Below the pieces are notes generated by a model. It searched no databases. It had not been told where the DNA came from and saw only the letters and a list, made by a program, of their open reading frames with translations. A stretch of 35,000 bases of DNA from Symbiodinium natans (Eukaryota; Sar; Dinophyceae; Suessiales; Symbiodiniaceae), in assembly GCA_905221605.1 (NCBI GenBank), contig CAJNDS010002219.1, positions 1 to 35,000 on the forward strand. Direction: 5' to 3'. Positions 24,303 to 33,894 of this stretch are shown in pieces; the first letter of the stretch is position 1; the number at the start of each line of letters is the position of its first letter. Both the position numbers and the translations under genes were made by a program.

Positions 24303-24391
24303 CCCTAAACCCTAAACCCTAAAACCCTAAACCCTGAACCCTAAACCCTAAACCCTAAACCCTAAACCCTAAACCCTAAACCCTAAACCCT
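24303..24391 (-). repeat. (CCCTAAA)n tract
   Basis: About twelve units; one with an extra A and one CCCTGAA near the left end. Confidence 0.95.
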
Positions 24392-24524
24392 GTCGGGTTC
24401 TTGAGGTGTGGCTGGGCTGTGCAGCACGCGCAACTAGATCAGAACTTGGGGGGGGGGGGGGGGGGGGGGGGGCCTTTGCAGCAAACAAACACACCTTTTT
24501 GACCCTTTTTCATCCTCTATGCCC

Positions 24525-24642
24525 TACATACCTCATATACCCTACATTACCCTCTCTACCCTCTTTTCCCTCTATACCCAGCGACCCTCTATACCCTCTA
24601 TACCCTCTATACCCTCTATACCCTCTGTACCCTGTATACCCC
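24525..24642. repeat. (CTATACCCT)n nonamer array
   Basis: Imperfect then perfect nonamers TATACCCTC (six in a row at about 24586-24640). Not the telomere heptamer, but shares ACCCT. Confidence 0.85.
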
Positions 24643-25076
24643 TAAACTCTCAGAATTCAAAGTGCGTTCAGATGATGTCAGGGAGCTCATTGGCCCGAAG
24701 CCATCGGCAGGCCGCCTTTCTTTGAGAGTATAGGGTTTAGGGCTTAGGGTTTGGGTTTTGGGATGACTTAAGGGTTTAGGGTTTATGGTTTAGGGTTTAG
24801 GGTTTAAAGATTTAGGGTTTAGGTTTTAGGGTGACGAACTCTTGGATATGTTGAGCGCCTTAGGGCTTTGTGATGGTGGAGAGTTGTTGTGTCATTGTGT
24901 TTTCTCTATTTTGTTTTTGTGTGTGTGTGTGTGTGTGTGTGTGCGTGCGTGGGCACGGTATTTCTCTGTGCGTGTGTGTCTCGGGCGGTGAGGCGTGTTT
25001 TTTGGGCACGGTCCTCTGCGCCATTCTTAGGGCGCCCGAATGGGGCGACAACCGAGACTCCGAGAAGGGATTGAGG

Positions 25077-25280
25077 TTGGGATGTGCCCACCCCTTATAC
25101 TAACAGTCCTTATTAGGGAATATAATAGGGGCACTAGAATCCCTAGTACTTATACTAACAGTCCTTATTAGGGAATATAATAGGGGCACTAGAATCCCTA
25201 GTACTTATACTAACAGTCCTTATTAGGGAATATAATAGGGGCACGAGAATCCCTAGTAAGTATAAGGGGGAACATCCCAA
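25077..25280. mobile_element. hAT-like miniature element, copy 2, internally triplicated
   Basis: Same ends as the 8003 copy, starting TTGGGATGTGCCC. Perfect 8-bp duplication GATTGAGG at 25069-25076 and 25281-25288. The interior is three tandem 55-bp units starting at 25094, 25149 and 25204 (each CTTATACTAACAGTCCTTAT...), nearly identical. Confidence 0.8.
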
Positions 25281-25377
25281 GATTGAGGTTTTGCCAAGAT
25301 GGACCTCAAAGACCAAACCTGCTACTGGCACCACATTTCCAGCAGAAGCCTGCAAACCGAAACAACCCCCCCCCCCC

Positions 25378-25378
25378 C

Positions 25379-25428
<50 letters not shown>

Positions 25429-25545
25429 GCACGCACGCGCCCACCCATACACCCACCACCCACCCACCCGCCCACCCACCCACCCACACACACACGCACA
25501 CACGCACATAGGCACGCACCCACGCACGCACGCACGCACGCACGT
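25378..25545. repeat. Compound A-run / (CA)n / (CACC)n / (CACG)n repeat
   Basis: C-run, A-run, CA-run, then CCCA and GCAC tetramers. Frames on both strands over it are artefacts. Confidence 0.95.
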
Positions 25546-25835
25546 AAAATCCCAAAACCCGGCAACACGAAACCCCGCATGTCAAAGGTTTTTGGGTTCA
25601 GGGTCAATTAAGGATTAACTACTGTTTGCTTAAGACCTCCAAAAGAATAAAACTACTTACCCCTATATGACCCTTACAAGGAAGAATGCTTTCCTTTTTT
25701 TGGGAGTTCTTAAACCAATTCGTAGTTGAGGGTTTCGGGTTTCGGGTTTAGGGCTTAGGGTTTAGGGGGGGGGGGGGGAATTAGGGTTTAGGGTTTAGGG
25801 TTTACGGCTTAGGGTTTAGGGTTTAGGGAGAGCAC

Positions 25836-25868
25836 CTCGGAAAAAGTGTCCCCTGTATCCTTCTGGTC
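25836..25868 (-). CDS. Possible 33-nt exon (DQKDTGDTFSE)
   Basis: The acceptor GGATGCAG ends at 25869 and a donor GTGCTC is at 25835. Reads DQKDTGDTFSE in phase 0. TTTAGGG tracts on both sides. Support is splice signals only. Confidence 0.25.
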
Positions 25869-26267
25869 CTGCATCCTCGGCTCGGCCACAAGAAGGGTTT
25901 AGGGTTTAGGGTTTGGGGTTTCGGGTTTGGGGTTTAGGGTTTGGGGTTTAGAGTTTAGGGTTCAGGGTTTAGGGCGCTTTGGGTTTAAGTTCAGGATTTG
26001 CGGTTTAGGCGGCTTGGGGTTTAGGGTTTGTGTTTAGGGGTTGAGGAATTTCGAGTCTTAAGAAGGATCCTGACGAGCTAAAGGGTTTAGGGTTCGGGTT
26101 GAGGGGATTTAGGGCTTAGAGTTCAGGGTCTAGGGTTTAGGGTGCAGGGTTTAGGGTTTAGGGGTAGCCCGTTAAGTGGATTGCTTGATTACAAACTGTT
26201 CGCTCCACACACACAGCGCAACATAGAACTTCTACACGTATGACAAAAACATAACCCTTTCCTCACA

Positions 26268-26705
26268 TCACAGGGTTTTGCTGATCATGTTTAGGTAGAT
26301 CCTTCTCAAGATCTCGTCTTCAAGCTTCTGAAAGGTTTCTGTGTGTGTTTGTGATTGTTCACGTTGCCTCAGCTCCTTCTTGTCAATGTCGCAGCTACAA
26401 ACTGGACAAGCAAATATGTCGTCCCTAGCTTTGTCCCTTCTCCTTAACTTTGTTAGGGTTACTCTCACGATACATGTCTTTCTGCTCTTCTACATACATG
26501 TGTTGATGTCCTTCGCTGAATTTCTCAACTTTCTGCTTGATTTGACACCCACTGCATTTTTTCGTTCAATCTGTTCCACTTCGTGGTATACATGTGCATG
26601 TTCTGCTTGTTTTCTGTCACGGTACCGATTGTCTTTCTGTCTACACACGTTACATGTTTTGTTTTTTCTAATGATTTTTGCTTCGGGCTTCTCAACTCTC
26701 TGCAT
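26268..26705 (-). pseudogene. Decayed reading frame with C-x2-C motifs and an internal duplication
   Basis: One minus frame is open from 26705 to 26268 apart from a TAG at 26490-26492. It reads K-T-C-N-V-C-R-Q-K in the first part and FACPVCSCDIDKKELRQREQ further on, followed by S-Q-T-H, reminiscent of a short C-x2-C ... H zinc-binding unit that lacks its first His. At DNA level, TGCAGTGG(T/G)TGTCAAATCA recurs about 170 bp apart (near 26724 and 26556) with the frame shifted between copies, so a unit was duplicated and has since drifted. No family can be named. A non-coding repeat is the alternative. Confidence 0.35.
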
Positions 26706-29230
26706 GATTTGACAACCACTGCATCATGTTCACTCACTCATGTCTGCGATAAACGTAGACGTTACTATTTTAAGTGCGTTTCCTAAGAAACTTTGGCACA
26801 AAGCTGTACACTGTACCAAATAAACACGCATGATTCATAATTCTTTATGTCTATCTTCATCCTGCTTTATTTTATGAGAAGTCTTTCAACTGTCATTTTG
26901 TGTTATATCAAGACGTCTGGTAGGTTTAATGGCCTTATGTGAGCTTTTGTTCTTTTCTTCAGCAAGCGCGAAAGCGTTACCCAGTGGGCGTCCTGCATGC
27001 AAATGAATTCGCCCGGAGCCCCTAAGGGGCGAGACATAGTCTCTCGGGCTGGTCGGCCAACCTGCTACGGCAAAACCTCAGCTCAAGGCTGGGAGTGTGG
27101 TGCACCCACAAACTACCTACAGGCGCCTATGACACAGTTTAGAGTTTCTGCCCGCTAGTAGAACAGGTCAGATGGAGGACTGTGGCTTTCACTCGTCCGA
27201 GTCGCCAGCTGTACAAGCACTTCGCTTTTCCTACTCCTCTCATCGTACTGACCATAGCCCAAGCAAAAGACCTGCTCCCAGCAGCTAGTCTGTGTCCATC
27301 ACATCAGAGGAAGGAATTCTCGAAACCGCAGCCCCGAGGCTGGGAATCCATGGCATGACAGCACCCGCACAGGAGCACAAGCGAGTGTCATGCACTGATT
27401 CCACAGCCTTTTGGCCTGGGTTGAACACAGCCAACGAACTTCCTAGCCTCACGCCCAAACAGCCCAAGGGGGTCCTCAACCTCACCTTACACAAAGCAGC
27501 AGCCCCTCAATTTGGCACCTTTAGCGCGGGGCCCACGCACTCCCCTCAACCAGGCGCAGGGGGCGACGCTTTCCCTTCAACTAACTACGTGCAGGCGCAG
27601 GGAACAACGCCCTGCTAGACTTTCTGCAAGAAAGATTTCGAAACCCCGAAGACTGCTCCCAGGGACCTGCTGACTGCTCCCTGGGAAAGGGCCAAAACGA
27701 ACCAAATGGACCCACACAGTAAAGGGACCTTCCCTGGCTGCTGCAAGCAAGGGAAGGGAACCCACTGCCCCTGTAAAACCCCAGACTGTTTCAAGGGAAG
27801 GGCCAAATCAGGACTCTGGGCCCCACGGAACGCCGACCCGTATGATCTTTGGTGCCAGCGGGCCAACTTTTTCTGAAAGTGCTAAAAAGGGGATTTGGGG
27901 CAGAAAACCTCGGCAAAAGCCTATGCCAGCAACAGCATGTTGCATTTTTGGCCTCTGCGCTACACCCTAAACCCCAAAAGAGAAAACACCGGAACAAAAA
28001 GGACAGAATCCGGACAACATGCCAAAAGGCTCATCACCCTTGCAATCTCGCACAGCGAAGAAGAAGGAGTGACTATTGGCCTGCACCTCGCGCGCCTTCA
28101 ATCATATGCCCAGTGAGGAGACGAGATACAGGTCCTGAGCCTGCCTGGAAAGCCCCATGGTGCGCATATCCCATACCTGGTGGTAGGGCGAAGGCAGGCA
28201 GTCCAGGCAAAAGGGGAAAGTGACTCAGCCGGCTGCATCCACCGTCAGCGAGCAGACAGCACTGCCAAGTACCTACCCTAAAACCAGCCCTAAACCCAGG
28301 GCACCAGCGGCAGGAGCAGTCACAAGGTCTGAGGAAAGGCTACTCTCTGCCGCCGGCGCATAGGCCTGCAGGGAAGCCCCAGACAACCCTGCAGAGGGCC
28401 AAAAACTTCTGCCTCATCTCAACACGAGGCCATTACCAAACGCATCCTAACCGAAAGGCTTAATGTCCTCCGCACATGGGCAACTGGCCGAGAACGAAAC
28501 GCGCTGCAACCATCTGATTAAGGCGAAACTCCAATGGCGAGCAAGGACCACACAGCTCCCTCTGTGCCAGACACCCTGCTGGCACTTGCTTGGGTGCATC
28601 TGCATGGTTAGGGGAAAAAGCCAGCCTCAACACAATTTGCGAGGCCCGGGTTTAGGATGCACCGCAACCCCCAAGGTCCCTCAGAGACTATTGGGTGGGA
28701 CCAGGGCCAACAAGCCTCACAAGGAACCCCAAATCACTGAAGCGAAGACCATGAGAGCCCAGGCTGGGCCGACCTCACGACACCACACGTGGGTGGGCCT
28801 GCCTGTGAGGAGTGCTAAGCCAGATTACGGCCGATACCTCAAACTGCCAGCTAGGCCCTGAGAAGCCACTTCTGATGTGCAAACCACAGCCTCAAGGGCG
28901 GGGCAGTTACACCACAGCCTAGAGGCGGGGACAGATGGGGTCTGGATAGAAGTGGCACAACAGCGTCCAGGACGAACCTTCTTGCAAAGGTGCTTTGAAG
29001 CGGCAACTGTAGTATGACCAATCTGATCGGCGCGGTTAATCGCAACTCAGCCCGTTCGCCTTCAGGAGAGCTGCTTCCGCACGATAGACCAGCCAAAACT
29101 AGGTGAAAGTTGCGCAGCAATTCAAGCAAATTGTCAAGTCAAGTAAAATCAAGAAAACAAGGCACCACTATGGCAAACTAAGGCTGGCGGCCACGACAGC
29201 ACTGAAGGTCTGAGCACTCACGCCTCCTAG

Positions 29231-29297
29231 CTGGAGGGGAAGTGATGCCCACCTCCCACCTGGAGGGGATGTGGTGCCCACCTCCCAGCTGGAGGGG
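29231..29297. repeat. 29-bp tandem repeat (CTGGAGGGG...CCCACCTCC)
   Basis: Units start at 29231, 29260 and 29289 (last partial). Each begins CTGGAGGGG and ends CCACCTCCCA, so units also form short hairpins. Confidence 0.85.
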
Positions 29298-29982
29298 TTT
29301 GCTCAGTAGCTCAAGGAAGGGTGCAATGCGGAACCACAGCCACACGGCCGGGTAAAAGCTCTGACACGATATGGCTCGGGCGAATAGGCCAAAAACAAAG
29401 GGGGTCCAGTACCTTAACACAGTTGAGGCCCGAAACCCAGGTTCACAGCTACTCGCTCAGCTAACTGTGCAGGCTACAGCCTTGAGCCAACTTTTTCACA
29501 TCTCCTTTACTTGGATAGGTGGTCAAAGTCTTGTTAACAACTTTCTATCTTATGGTCGATCTTGAGTTTTCGTTGTTATTGTCTTACTTTCTGGTGTCTT
29601 GTGCATGATCTCTATGTGTTACCAGTAAGCTGTAGATGTAAGAGCCATTGATCAAGGAATGTCTCTTCTTCACCGCTGATTAATTCCAATAAAGGTCAAA
29701 AGGAGCCCAACAAATTGAAACTAACACGACTTTTTGGTGCGTGCGCTCCTTCATGCACGTTGCTCCCTTGTAAATTCAGGGCCGTGAACACATAGACTCA
29801 CCTGTATCTTCCTGGCTTTCTTATCAGGAAAGTGTCCGGCAACATTCATGAAAGGCTTTCCTCTTCCAACACAGGTCAATGACAGGTGGGTTTAGGGTTA
29901 AGGGTTTAGGGTTTAGGGTTTAGGGTTTAGGGCCATGAAGCCCATTAGTAAGTAGAGTTGTCGTCGTCGTCTCATGCTGTAC

Positions 29983-30010
29983 CGCTATGAACTGCACCAT
30001 GAAGTAGAAA
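29983..30010 (-). CDS. Possible hydrophobic micro-exon (FYFMVQFIA)
   Basis: The acceptor GCGTCGGCAG ends at 30011. Reads FYFMVQFIA before a possible donor GTACAG (29982); without that donor the frame continues VQHETTTTTLLTN to about 29943. Hydrophobic and on the same strand as the main gene, but very short. Confidence 0.25.
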
Positions 30011-30067
30011 CTGCCGACGCCCCCAACACGACCCCAACATGGGGACCTGACAAACGTGGTTGTACAC

Positions 30068-30149
30068 CCCTAAACCCTAAACCCTAAACCCTAAACCCTA
30101 AACCCTAAACCCTAAACCCTAAACCCTAAACCCTAAACCCTAAACCCTA
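30068..30149 (-). repeat. Pure (CCCTAAA)n tract
   Basis: About eleven perfect units after the telomere-free island. Confidence 0.95.
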
Positions 30150-30446
30150 CAAAACCTAAACCCCAAGGGAATCCAGCCGCGGAGAGTGAACAATCAACAT
30201 TTTTTTATCTCACGCACCTTCACTCGCCCCTTTCGTAGTAATATTGATAGGCTAGCTCCAGATTTACCAGACTACGATGGCCCTTAAGACCTTCTGAAAA
30301 GAAAAGGCTTCAGGTTTAGGGTTTAGGGTTTAGGGTTTAGGGTTTAGGGTTTAGGGTTTAGGGTTTAGGGTGCAGGGATATCCCTGACTATGAACCTCTT
30401 AAACCCAGTAAGGGAAATGTGAAATCTCCCAAGCACTGGTTCTTAC

Positions 30447-30516
30447 AGGGTGTGGTGCGCAGGCTCTGCCGACCAGCAGCATCATGTTGAGGTCGTTCAT
30501 GTGAAAGCGCACATTC
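30447..30516 (-). CDS. Candidate exon (NVRFHMNDLNMMLLVGRACA)
   Basis: The acceptor CTGTCGCAG ends at 30517 and a strong donor CCCT|GTAAGA is at 30446. The 70-nt exon reads NVRFHMNDLNMMLLVGRACA then PHP. Soluble, not recognised. Minus strand, like all the stronger exons below it. Confidence 0.4.
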
Positions 30517-30540
30517 CTGCGACAGTCGGGTGATCAGGAA

Positions 30541-30665
30541 AGGGTGTAGGGTGTAGGGTGTAGGGTGTAGGGTGTAGGGTGTGGGGTGTAGGGTGTGGGG
30601 TGTGGGGTGTGGGGTGTGGGGTGTGGGGTGTGGGGTGTGGGGTGTGGGGTGTGGGGTGTGGGGTG
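30541..30665 (+). repeat. (GTGTAGG)n passing into (GTGTGGG)n
   Basis: Heptamers GGGTGTA, then a mixed zone, then ten or so GGGTGTG, ending next to canonical TTTAGGG at 30667. A variant that keeps the 7-bp register and has been spread locally. Confidence 0.95.
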
Positions 30666-31026
30666 CGTTTAGGGTTTAGGGTTTAGGGCTACGAGGGCAT
30701 CCCCGAACTCTCCCGAAGCCCTAGAACCCTAGAACCCTAGAACCCTGGAACCCTAGAACCCTGGAACCCTAAACCCTAAACCCTAAACCCTAGACCCCAA
30801 GAGGGTCTAAAAAGGGTTTGAAGGGTTTAAAGGGTCTTAAAAAGGGTTTGAAGGGGTCAAGGGGACTGACCATGGGGGCCACATCAATTGCTGAAATGGT
30901 GAAATGGTGAAATGGTTCAGGGGCCTGACCATGGGGCCAAATCAATTGGTGAAATGGTGGAGTGGTGAAATGGTGACATGCTGAAGTGGCCAACCTCACG
31001 AAAAGAAGGGGGGGATATAACATTAC

Positions 31027-31190
31027 CCATCTATCTATCTATATCTATCTATCTATATCTATCTATATCTATCTATATCTATCTATATCTATCTATATCT
31101 ATCTATATCTATCTATATCTATCTATATCTATCTATATCTATCTATATCTATCTATGTCTATCTATGTCTATCTATGTCTATCTATATCT
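31027..31190. repeat. (TATCTATATC)n microsatellite
   Basis: Decamer TATCTATATC repeated about twelve times, last three units with TATGTC. Explains the Ile/Tyr/Ser-rich frames. Confidence 0.95.
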
Positions 31191-31288
31191 CTGGAATAAG
31201 GGGTTGGGATCCTAAACGGCAAACCTTAGAATCCTTATCAAGCCCGCGACCTCTTAAACCCTAAACTCTAAACCCTGTTTACTTGGCA

Positions 31289-31399
31289 GCCCGGTAACCA
31301 TCTTTTAACAAGGGCACCCTTTTTTAAGGGTTGGTTATGATGTAAGGGAACCTTGAAGCCCCAAAAAAGGGAAAAGGGGTACCACCGGGCTACCAAGTT
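31289..31399. mobile_element. Inverted-repeat element of the TGGTAGCCC family, copy 2
   Basis: Starts TTGGCAGCCCGGTAACCATC and ends TACCACCGGGCTACCAA. Diverged from the 4210 copy but collinear with it. Target duplication unclear. Confidence 0.5.
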
Positions 31400-31422
31400 T
31401 CAGGACTGTTAGTCTAAGGGGA

Positions 31423-31588
31423 GGGTTTAGGGTTTAGGGTTTAGGGTTTAGGGTTTAGGGTTTAGGGTTTAGGGTTTAGGGTTTAGGGTTTAGGGTTTAG
31501 GGTTTAGGGTTTAGGGTTTAGGGTTTAGGGTTTAGGGTTTAGTGTTCAGGGTTTAGGGTTTAGGGTTTAGGGATTAGGGTTTAGGGTA
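31423..31588 (+). repeat. Longest (TTTAGGG)n tract in the window
   Basis: About 166 bp; the first seventeen or so units are perfect, then TTTAGTG, TTCAGGG and GATTAGGG appear towards the right end. Confidence 0.95.
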
Positions 31589-31595
31589 CATCTAC

Positions 31596-31652
31596 TGCAA
31601 CGGCTCCTGACGACATCCTCCACGCGAGGCGCCAAGGTGAACAAGTCATGGC
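31596..31652 (-). CDS. Candidate exon (GHDLFTLAPRVEDVVRSRC)
   Basis: AAG|G acceptor at 31654-31653, donor GCA|GTAGAT at 31595. The frame reads GHDLFTLAPRVEDVVRSRC. Lies between the long TTTAGGG array (31423-31588) and a unique island. No family recognised. Confidence 0.35.
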
Positions 31653-31949
31653 CTTGCAGCGCCAAACCACCAACCTAAGCCCTAAACCCTACAAAGCAGG
31701 GCTTTGACCAACATGCCTTTCCTGATTGAAGACGCCGTGAACCCCGAACCCGAGACTGTACAACCCAAGCCTCAAAACCCCAAAAGCACAAACTAAACCA
31801 CCCCCCCCCCCCCCCCCCCCCCCCCACAAACCCCCCCTTGGGTTTAGGGTTTAGGGTTTAGGATTTAGGGTTTAGAGTTTAGGGTTTAGGGCTTATAAGG
31901 TTCAGGGTTCAGCGTACATGAAGCAGCTTGTTGGAGCCCAGGAGCTCAC

Positions 31950-32006
31950 GAGCTTGGTGATGGGCGAGTCGACGAATTGGGTGCGCTTATCCCCAAGGGC
32001 CCAGGC
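31950..32006 (-). CDS. Candidate exon (AWALGDKRTQFVDSPITKL)
   Basis: The acceptor AGCCTCGCAG ends at 32007 and the consensus donor GTGAGC is at 31949. Exactly 19 codons: AWALGDKRTQFVDSPITKL. Splice signals are among the best in the window. Not recognised. Confidence 0.4.
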
Positions 32007-32274
32007 CTGCGAGGCTTGAGGCTTTGCCAGGCAAAGGGCTGTCAGGCTCAGGAGATTTCGCAAAAAAACCCTCGACCCTGAAACCTGAACCCTAAACCCT
32101 CTACCCTATACCGGAGTACCTCAACCCTAAGCCCACCCCACACCTGAACAACTCAACTCTGATGAGTTGGGATTTAGTAGGGGGGTTCATGGTGACGACT
32201 AATTATTGGTGTAAACTAAACCTAAGCTCGATACATGTCTTTCTGACTCACGCACAACAAAAAACAATCCCTAC

Positions 32275-32319
32275 CATCGCCGACCGAGTTGCGTTGAAGT
32301 CGTAGGCCGGAAACTTGAC
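32275..32319 (-). CDS. Candidate exon (VKFPAYDFNATRSAM)
   Basis: The acceptor AATCTGCAG ends at 32320 and a donor ATG|GTAGGG is at 32274. Exactly 15 codons, VKFPAYDFNATRSAM, with an N-A-T sequon. Phase-compatible (0/0) with the 57-nt exon at 31950-32006. Copy 4 of the 101-bp element lies 18 bp upstream. Confidence 0.4.
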
Positions 32320-32337
32320 CTGCAGATTGTAGGGTTT

Positions 32338-32437
32338 CTTACTTCTCCAAAAACCAAGGGGAAAAAGGTTAAACTTTCTTGTTCCTACTAAATAAGGAAA
32401 CCCAAAAAGTTTAGAGTTCAACTATTGGCTAAGTCAG
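32338..32437 (+). mobile_element. 100-bp inverted-repeat element, copy 4 (TSD GTTT)
   Basis: Nearly identical to the other copies: one A fewer in the A-run, AAAAACC for AATAACC, TTTAGAG for TTTAAAG. Flanked by GTTT at 32334-32337 and 32438-32441. Confidence 0.8.
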
Positions 32438-32681
32438 GTTTATATAGCTACACTCTAGACCTAGCCCTGCGATCCAGCGTAACATCAGTGCAGGTCTTGG
32501 CGGCTTAGGGTTTTTTTGTTGTCTTCGTGTGGTCTCAGGGGTTGAAGGCTTAAAGGAAATGGGCTACATATGGCTTAGGGTTTAGGGTTTAGGGTTTAGG
32601 GTTTAGGGTTTCGGGTTAGGCTTGGGACTCAGAAGGGTTTAAGGTTGCTCTGCTTAGCATGCTGGTGCACACCAACACACA

Positions 32682-32890
32682 CCCTAAACCCTAAACCCTA
32701 AACTCCAAAAGCTAAACCCTAAACCCTAAACCCTAAACCCTACACCCTACACCCTAAACCCTAAACCCTAAACCCTAAACCCCAAACCCCAAACCCCAAA
32801 CCCCAAACCCCAAACCCCAAACCCCAAACCCCAAACCCCAAACCCCAAACCCCAAACCCTAAACCCTAAACCCGAAACCCCTAGACCCTA
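32682..32890 (-). repeat. (CCCTAAA)n tract with an internal (CCCCAAA)n block
   Basis: Canonical units flank about eleven consecutive CCCCAAA units (32776-32855), a second example of a homogenised single-base variant. Confidence 0.95.
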
Positions 32891-33197
32891 AAGACCCAAC
32901 GCCCGCCTCCACAGGCTGCAGCTCAAGGAAGGTGGGATCTGGCACCCACCAGAAAAACGCGCTCGTTGCCTCCAAACGACCAGGGTTTAGGGTTGAGGGT
33001 TTAGGGTTTAGGGTTTAGGGGGTATGCATTTCAAGGGGAGCCGGGTTGTAGGTTTTTTGGCTTGTGGGCCCTTTGCGGGGACACCCCAAAAACTGTTGAT
33101 CACCCAACCCCCCTTTTCCCTGCCCCAGTGTGATCTGTTGTCATCTCAATTTTGAGGCTTTAAGGTTTTGAACTCTTCGCTCCGAACTGCCCCAAAA

Positions 33198-33292
33198 ACT
33201 CTGACCCTAAACCTGAAACCCTAAACCCTGAACCCTGAACCCTGAACCCTGAACCCTGAACCCTGAACCGTAAACCCTAAAACCCTAAACTC
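33198..33292 (-). repeat. (CCCTGAA)n variant tract
   Basis: Six consecutive CCCTGAA units between canonical CCCTAAA units. Confidence 0.9.
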
Positions 33293-33408
33293 TGCTCAGG
33301 AACCGAAACGTCAAGGCTGTCGGCTTTCGGTTCTCGGTTTGGGGTGCTTGGGTGACTTGCAGGCTCTTAGGTAGCCATAAAAAAGAATGATAAGGAAGGC
33401 AACCGATC

Positions 33409-33482
33409 CATCTATCTATCTATATATATATACATATATATATATACATATATAAATACATATATATATATATATAGACATG

Positions 33483-33515
<33 letters not shown>

Positions 33516-33524
33516 GTATATTCT
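33409..33524. repeat. AT-rich tract with ATCT and TACATATATA units
   Basis: Mostly alternating TA with ACATA interruptions, just upstream of the first exon of the plus-strand gene. Confidence 0.9.
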
Positions 33525-33539
33525 CGCGATGGGTACGCG

Positions 33540-33641
33540 ATGTCTGAAGAAGCAAGGCAGGCTACAATGGATCTTGAAGAGGCGTTGAAGGCTTCGATGG
33601 CGGCAGGTCATGCTCGTGTCGTGGAGCGTGAGGATGAAGAA
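33540..33641 (+). CDS. Exon 1 of a second candidate gene; UIM-like helix
   Basis: From ATG the plus strand reads MSEEARQATMDLEEALKAS and then MAAGHARVVEREDEE. 'L-E-E-A-L-K-A-S' preceded by acidic residues fits the ubiquitin-interacting-motif consensus (hydrophobic-x-x-Ala-x-x-x-Ser), a short helix that binds ubiquitin. The frame is also open upstream to 33525. With a GC donor (GAA|GCGG, 33642) the exon ends in phase 0 and joins exon 2 as ...EDEE-MDDRLADE. With the GT donor at 33646 the join meets a stop. (AT)n precedes the exon. Confidence 0.4.
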
Positions 33642-33645
33642 GCGG

Positions 33646-33707
33646 GTTTAGGGTTTAGGGTTTAGGGTTTAGGGTTTAGGGTTTAGGGTTTAGGGTTTAG
33701 GGTTTAG
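33646..33707 (+). repeat. Telomere-heptamer tract that makes up an intron
   Basis: Eight perfect GTTTAGG units plus GTTTAG, 62 bp: starts GT, ends AG, and lies between two phase-compatible coding pieces of the plus-strand gene. Confidence 0.9.
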
Positions 33708-33730
33708 ATGGATGATCGGCTTGCTGACGA
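33708..33730 (+). CDS. Exon 2 of the second candidate gene (MDDRLADE)
   Basis: The last TTTAG of the telomere-type tract acts as acceptor (33706-33707). The exon reads MDDRLAD plus GA, then the donor GTAAGC at 33731. Phase 2 at its end matches exon 3, which starts with one base (GA|G). Confidence 0.4.
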
Positions 33731-33894
33731 GTAAGCGGTGAGGGAGAATCATGATGATCTCCTGATGGGTTTTCCGCAGCCCATTTTTTTGCCATGGAAA
33801 TTCCGTGAACGCCATGGTCCGCGCCCTTGCTGCATGTGAACCCTAAACCCTAAACCCCAAACCCTAAACCCTAAACCGGAAAAAGCTACGACAG

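Larger units (their letters stand above)
23700..25070. other. Unique sequence, G-runs and simple repeats; no firm gene
   Basis: 24002-24240 (+) has an open frame (GLRVYWAAVWVRAKGSEDLI) of coding-like composition but no family. 23780-23990 is open on both strands. The rest is poly-G, (CTATACCCT)n, TTTAGGG variants (24735-24830) and (TG)n (24918-24944). Confidence 0.35.
26163..29886. other. 3.7-kb island without telomere-type tracts
   Basis: The longest stretch with no TTTAGGG/CCCTAAA tract. AT-rich in the first 0.8 kb, then GC-rich. Apart from the decayed frame at 26268-26705 it holds frames of 92-132 codons (27292-27618 +, 27849-28223 +, 28463-28861 +, 28851-29129 -) that I do not recognise and that show no motif, and a 29-bp tandem repeat at 29231. 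No element ends were found at its borders. Confidence 0.6.

Noticed and set aside
25283-25618. Thr/His/Pro-rich frames of up to 150 codons on both strands
   Set aside because: Products of the compound CA/CACC/CACG simple repeat.
27010-27070. GAGACATAGTCTC near GC-rich stems, recalling a group I intron core
   Set aside because: Only a short palindrome; the P3-P8 elements and the P7 partner strand could not be found.
31594-31680. CRISPR-like or bacterial features anywhere in the window
   Set aside because: No spaced direct repeats, no ribosome-binding sites or long ORFs; the repeats are eukaryotic telomere-type heptamers.
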